NCBI RefSeq assembly: GCF_014397785.1
Contig: NZ_VZQQ01000027.1
Location: 29,376-93,375 of the forward strand
Direction of reading: 5' to 3'
Length of the DNA stretch: 64,000 nucleotides
Source: Paraburkholderia podalyriae
GTDB taxonomy: Bacteria > Pseudomonadota > Gammaproteobacteria > Burkholderiales > Burkholderiaceae
Shown here: piece after piece, positions 61,920 through 64,000 of the stretch
Position numbering within the stretch: the stretch's first letter is position 1
How the letters are laid out: each line of letters starts with the position of its first letter
The notes under the pieces: model-generated
What the model saw: the letters and a program-made list of their open reading frames with translations, nothing else
Told to the model about the DNA's origin: nothing
The model's database searches: none
Program-made: the position numbers and the translations under genes

Positions 61920-63722
61920 ATGAGCTACGTCGCGCCTCTCAAGGACATGTTGTTTGCAATTACGGAACTGGCCGGCATCGACCAACTGTCGGGCTTGCCC
62001 GGCTGCGAGGACGCGACCGCCGACACCGCGCGGGCCGTGCTCGAAGAGGCCGCGCGGCTGCACGAGGGCGTGCTTGCGCCGCTGAACTTCGACGGCGACC
62101 GCAGCCCGAGCACCTGGAAGGACGGCGCGGTGAGCGCCACGTCCGGTTTCAAGGACGCGTTTCGGCAGTTCACCGAAGGCGGCTGGCAGGGTTTACAACA
62201 TCCGTCTGAATACGGCGGTCAGGACCTGCCCAAGCTGCTGTCGACGCCCTGCATCGAAATGCTCAACGCCGCCAACCTGTCGCTGGGACTGTGTCCGCTG
62301 TTGACCGACGGCGCGATCGAAGCGCTGCTGACGGCGGGTAGCGAAGAGCAGAAGCAACGCTACGTGCCGAAGCTGATCTCCGGCGAGTGGACCGGCACGA
62401 TGAATCTGACCGAGCCGCAAGCCGGCTCCGATCTCGCGCTCGTGCGCACCCGCGCCGAGCCGCAAGCCGACGGCTCGTACCGGATCTTCGGCACGAAGAT
62501 TTTCATTACCTGGGGCGAGCACGACATGACCGAGAACATCGTGCATCTGGTGCTCGCACGCACATCCAACGCGCCCGAAGGCGTGAAAGGCATTTCGCTG
62601 TTCACCGTGCCGAAGTTCCTCGTCAATGAAGACGGTTCGCTCGGCGAGCGCAACGACGTGCACTGCGTATCGATCGAACACAAGCTCGGTATCAAGGCGA
62701 GCCCGACTGCGGTGCTGCAGTTCGGCGATCACGGCGGCGCGATCGGGCAGCTCGTCGGTGAGGAGAACCGCGGTCTGGAGTACATGTTCATCATGATGAA
62801 CGCCGCGCGCTTCGCCGTGGGGGTACAGGGTGTGGCCATCTCGGATCGCGCGTACCAGCAGGCCGTCGCGTATGCGAAGGAGCGGGTCCAGAGCCGGCCC
62901 GTCGATGGATCGGCGAAGCAGCCGGTCGCGATCATCCAGCATCCCGACGTGCGGCGCATGCTGTCGACCATGCGCGCGCTGACCGAAGGCGCACGCGCGC
63001 TGGCCTACGTGGCGGCGTCGCATTGCGATCTCGCGCATCGTCATCCGGACGACGCGACGCGGGCGAAGCATCAGGCGATCTACGAATACCTGGTGCCGAT
63101 CGTGAAGGGCTGGAGCACGGAGATGTCGCTGGAGGTGACGAGCCTGGGTGTGCAGGTGCACGGCGGCATGGGCTTCATCGAGGAAACCGGCGCCGCGCAG
63201 TACTACCGCGACGCGCGCATTCTGCCGATCTACGAAGGCACGACGGCGATCCAGGCGAACGACCTGGTCGGCCGCAAGACCATGCGCGACAACGGCGAGG
63301 TGGCCGGGATGCTGCTCGGGCAGATCGACATGACATTGGCGGGGCTGCAAGCGCATGCCTCGTACCGTTCGAGCGCCGCCTTTCAGGCGATGCACCGGCA
63401 TCTGTCCGCCGGCCGCGAGTCATTGAACAGCGCGGTGCGCTACGTCATCGAGCACGTCAAAAGCGACCCGAACGCGGTGTTCGCGGGCAGTGTCTCCTAT
63501 CTGATGCTCGCGGGCATCGTGCTCGCGGGTTGGCAAGTCGCACGCTCGCTCGTGCTCGCGGCCGACAAACGCGATGAAGATCCGGCTTTCTATGACGCGA
63601 AGATCGCGACCGCGCACAGCTACGCGACCCAGGTGCTGCCTCGTGCAGTCGCGCTCGAAGCGGCGATTCGCGGCGCTCGCGACGGCGAAGGCGCATTGGC
63701 GCTGCGCGAAGACCAGTTTTGA
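61920..63722 (+). CDS. Acyl-CoA dehydrogenase
   Basis: 600-residue acyl-CoA dehydrogenase of the long class with a C-terminal extra domain (FadE/DUF1974-like length). The FAD/substrate motif is MNLTEPQAGSDL, and the catalytic base lies in the conserved YEGTTAIQANDLVGRK region near the C-terminus. It oxidises acyl-CoA to enoyl-CoA and passes electrons to ETF, whose beta-subunit gene begins just downstream. The ATG at 61920 has GGAAGA upstream; 61914 is an alternative. Confidence 0.9.
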   Translation: MSYVAPLKDMLFAITELAGIDQLSGLPGCEDATADTARAVLEEAARLHEGVLAPLNFDGDRSPSTWKDGAVSATSGFKDAFRQFTEGGWQGLQHPSEYGGQDLPKLLSTPCIEMLNAANLSLGLCPLLTDGAIEALLTAGSEEQKQRYVPKLISGEWTGTMNLTEPQAGSDLALVRTRAEPQADGSYRIFGTKIFITWGEHDMTENIVHLVLARTSNAPEGVKGISLFTVPKFLVNEDGSLGERNDVHCVSIEHKLGIKASPTAVLQFGDHGGAIGQLVGEENRGLEYMFIMMNAARFAVGVQGVAISDRAYQQAVAYAKERVQSRPVDGSAKQPVAIIQHPDVRRMLSTMRALTEGARALAYVAASHCDLAHRHPDDATRAKHQAIYEYLVPIVKGWSTEMSLEVTSLGVQVHGGMGFIEETGAAQYYRDARILPIYEGTTAIQANDLVGRKTMRDNGEVAGMLLGQIDMTLAGLQAHASYRSSAAFQAMHRHLSAGRESLNSAVRYVIEHVKSDPNAVFAGSVSYLMLAGIVLAGWQVARSLVLAADKRDEDPAFYDAKIATAHSYATQVLPRAVALEAAIRGARDGEGALALREDQF

Positions 63723-63792
63723 TCGATCAAGAGACGTGATGTGCCATTTAATGCGGTAGGGCTCGGCCCTATCGATAGGGAAGGAGAGTGTT

Positions 63793-64000
63793 GTGAGAGT
63801 TCTTGTAGCAGTCAAGCGAGTGGTCGACTACAACGTGAAAGTCCGCGTGAAATCGGACGGTACGGGCCTCGATATCGCGAACGTGAAAATGTCGATGAAC
63901 CCGTTCGACGAAATCGCGGTGGAAGAAGCCGTGCGTCTGAAGGAAGCGGGCGTCGCGACCGAGGTGATCGCCGTGTCGGCCGGTGTGACGCAGGCGCAGG
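63793..64000 (+). CDS. etfB: Electron transfer flavoprotein beta subunit, 3' end outside window
   Basis: The first 69 codons of EtfB from a GTG start (63793) with a strong AAGGAGAG ribosome site. The N-terminal pattern MRVLVAVKRVVDYNVKVRVK and NPFDEIAVEEAVRLKEAG is diagnostic. It accepts electrons from the acyl-CoA dehydrogenase upstream. The gene is cut off by the window end. Confidence 0.9.
   Translation, partial: MRVLVAVKRVVDYNVKVRVKSDGTGLDIANVKMSMNPFDEIAVEEAVRLKEAGVATEVIAVSAGVTQAQ

Noticed and set aside
1..64000. CRISPR arrays, tRNA or rRNA genes, phage genes
   Set aside because: No regularly spaced repeats, no cloverleaf-type sequence with a matching T-arm, and no phage structural genes were seen by reading; a covariance scan would be needed to exclude a degenerate tRNA.

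Overview
The window is a contiguous piece of a high-GC betaproteobacterial chromosome or megaplasmid, most likely Paraburkholderia or Burkholderia. The evidence is codon use, family-typical genes (a DUF4148 protein, a Burkholderia-type porin, Frc/OxlT, PaoABC) and a phthalate locus laid out as I recall it from Burkholderia cepacia DBO1. No rRNA, tRNA, CRISPR array, prophage or complete insertion sequence was seen. The first gene (frc) lacks its 5' end and the last (etfB) lacks its 3' end.

Layout. 1-8692 is an oxalate/formyl-CoA locus: formyl-CoA:oxalate CoA-transferase, an FAH-fold enzyme, a small unknown protein, a LysR regulator, an OxlT-type oxalate/formate antiporter, a second LysR, an aldehyde dehydrogenase and a ketopantoate-reductase-like enzyme. 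A 13-base element recurs upstream of three minus-strand genes here. 8883-18303 is mixed housekeeping: two LysE exporters, a lipoprotein, YigZ, an HCCA isomerase, a diguanylate cyclase, a stand-alone FtsI and a chemoreceptor. 18432-31306 holds a PIG-L deacetylase, a periplasmic molybdenum aldehyde oxidoreductase operon (paoABC plus a MocA-like protein), xthA, DUF2252, a polysaccharide deacetylase, an SDR and a sirtuin. 31353-40737 holds a DUF938 methyltransferase, 6-phosphogluconate dehydrogenase, DUF4148, a cupin, a LysM/LytM lipoprotein, threonine aldolase and glycogen phosphorylase. 41205-44416 is a heterotetrameric-type pyruvate dehydrogenase operon (E1alpha, E1beta, E2).

45388-54481 is a complete phthalate dioxygenase pathway: ophA1 diverges from ophD-ophC, followed by a porin, a MarR regulator and a quinolinate phosphoribosyltransferase, and then ophA2-ophB on the other strand. 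Palindromic AT-rich sites lie at each of the four oph-type promoters, which suggests one MarR regulon. Phthalate would be imported (OphD, with the porin), dihydroxylated (OphA1/A2), dehydrogenated (OphB) and decarboxylated to protocatechuate (OphC). The flank at 54560-56170 is a decay zone with a 5'-truncated HiPIP gene, a second ophC fragment, an IS30 remnant and a frameshifted relic.

56173-64000 returns to intact genes: GltS, an L-arabinonate-type dehydratase, a methyltransferase, a lipoprotein, an AraC regulator, an acyl-CoA dehydrogenase and the start of etfB. Candidate untranslated transcripts were noted at 16100-16254 (+), upstream of 12729 (-) and near 18030 (+).
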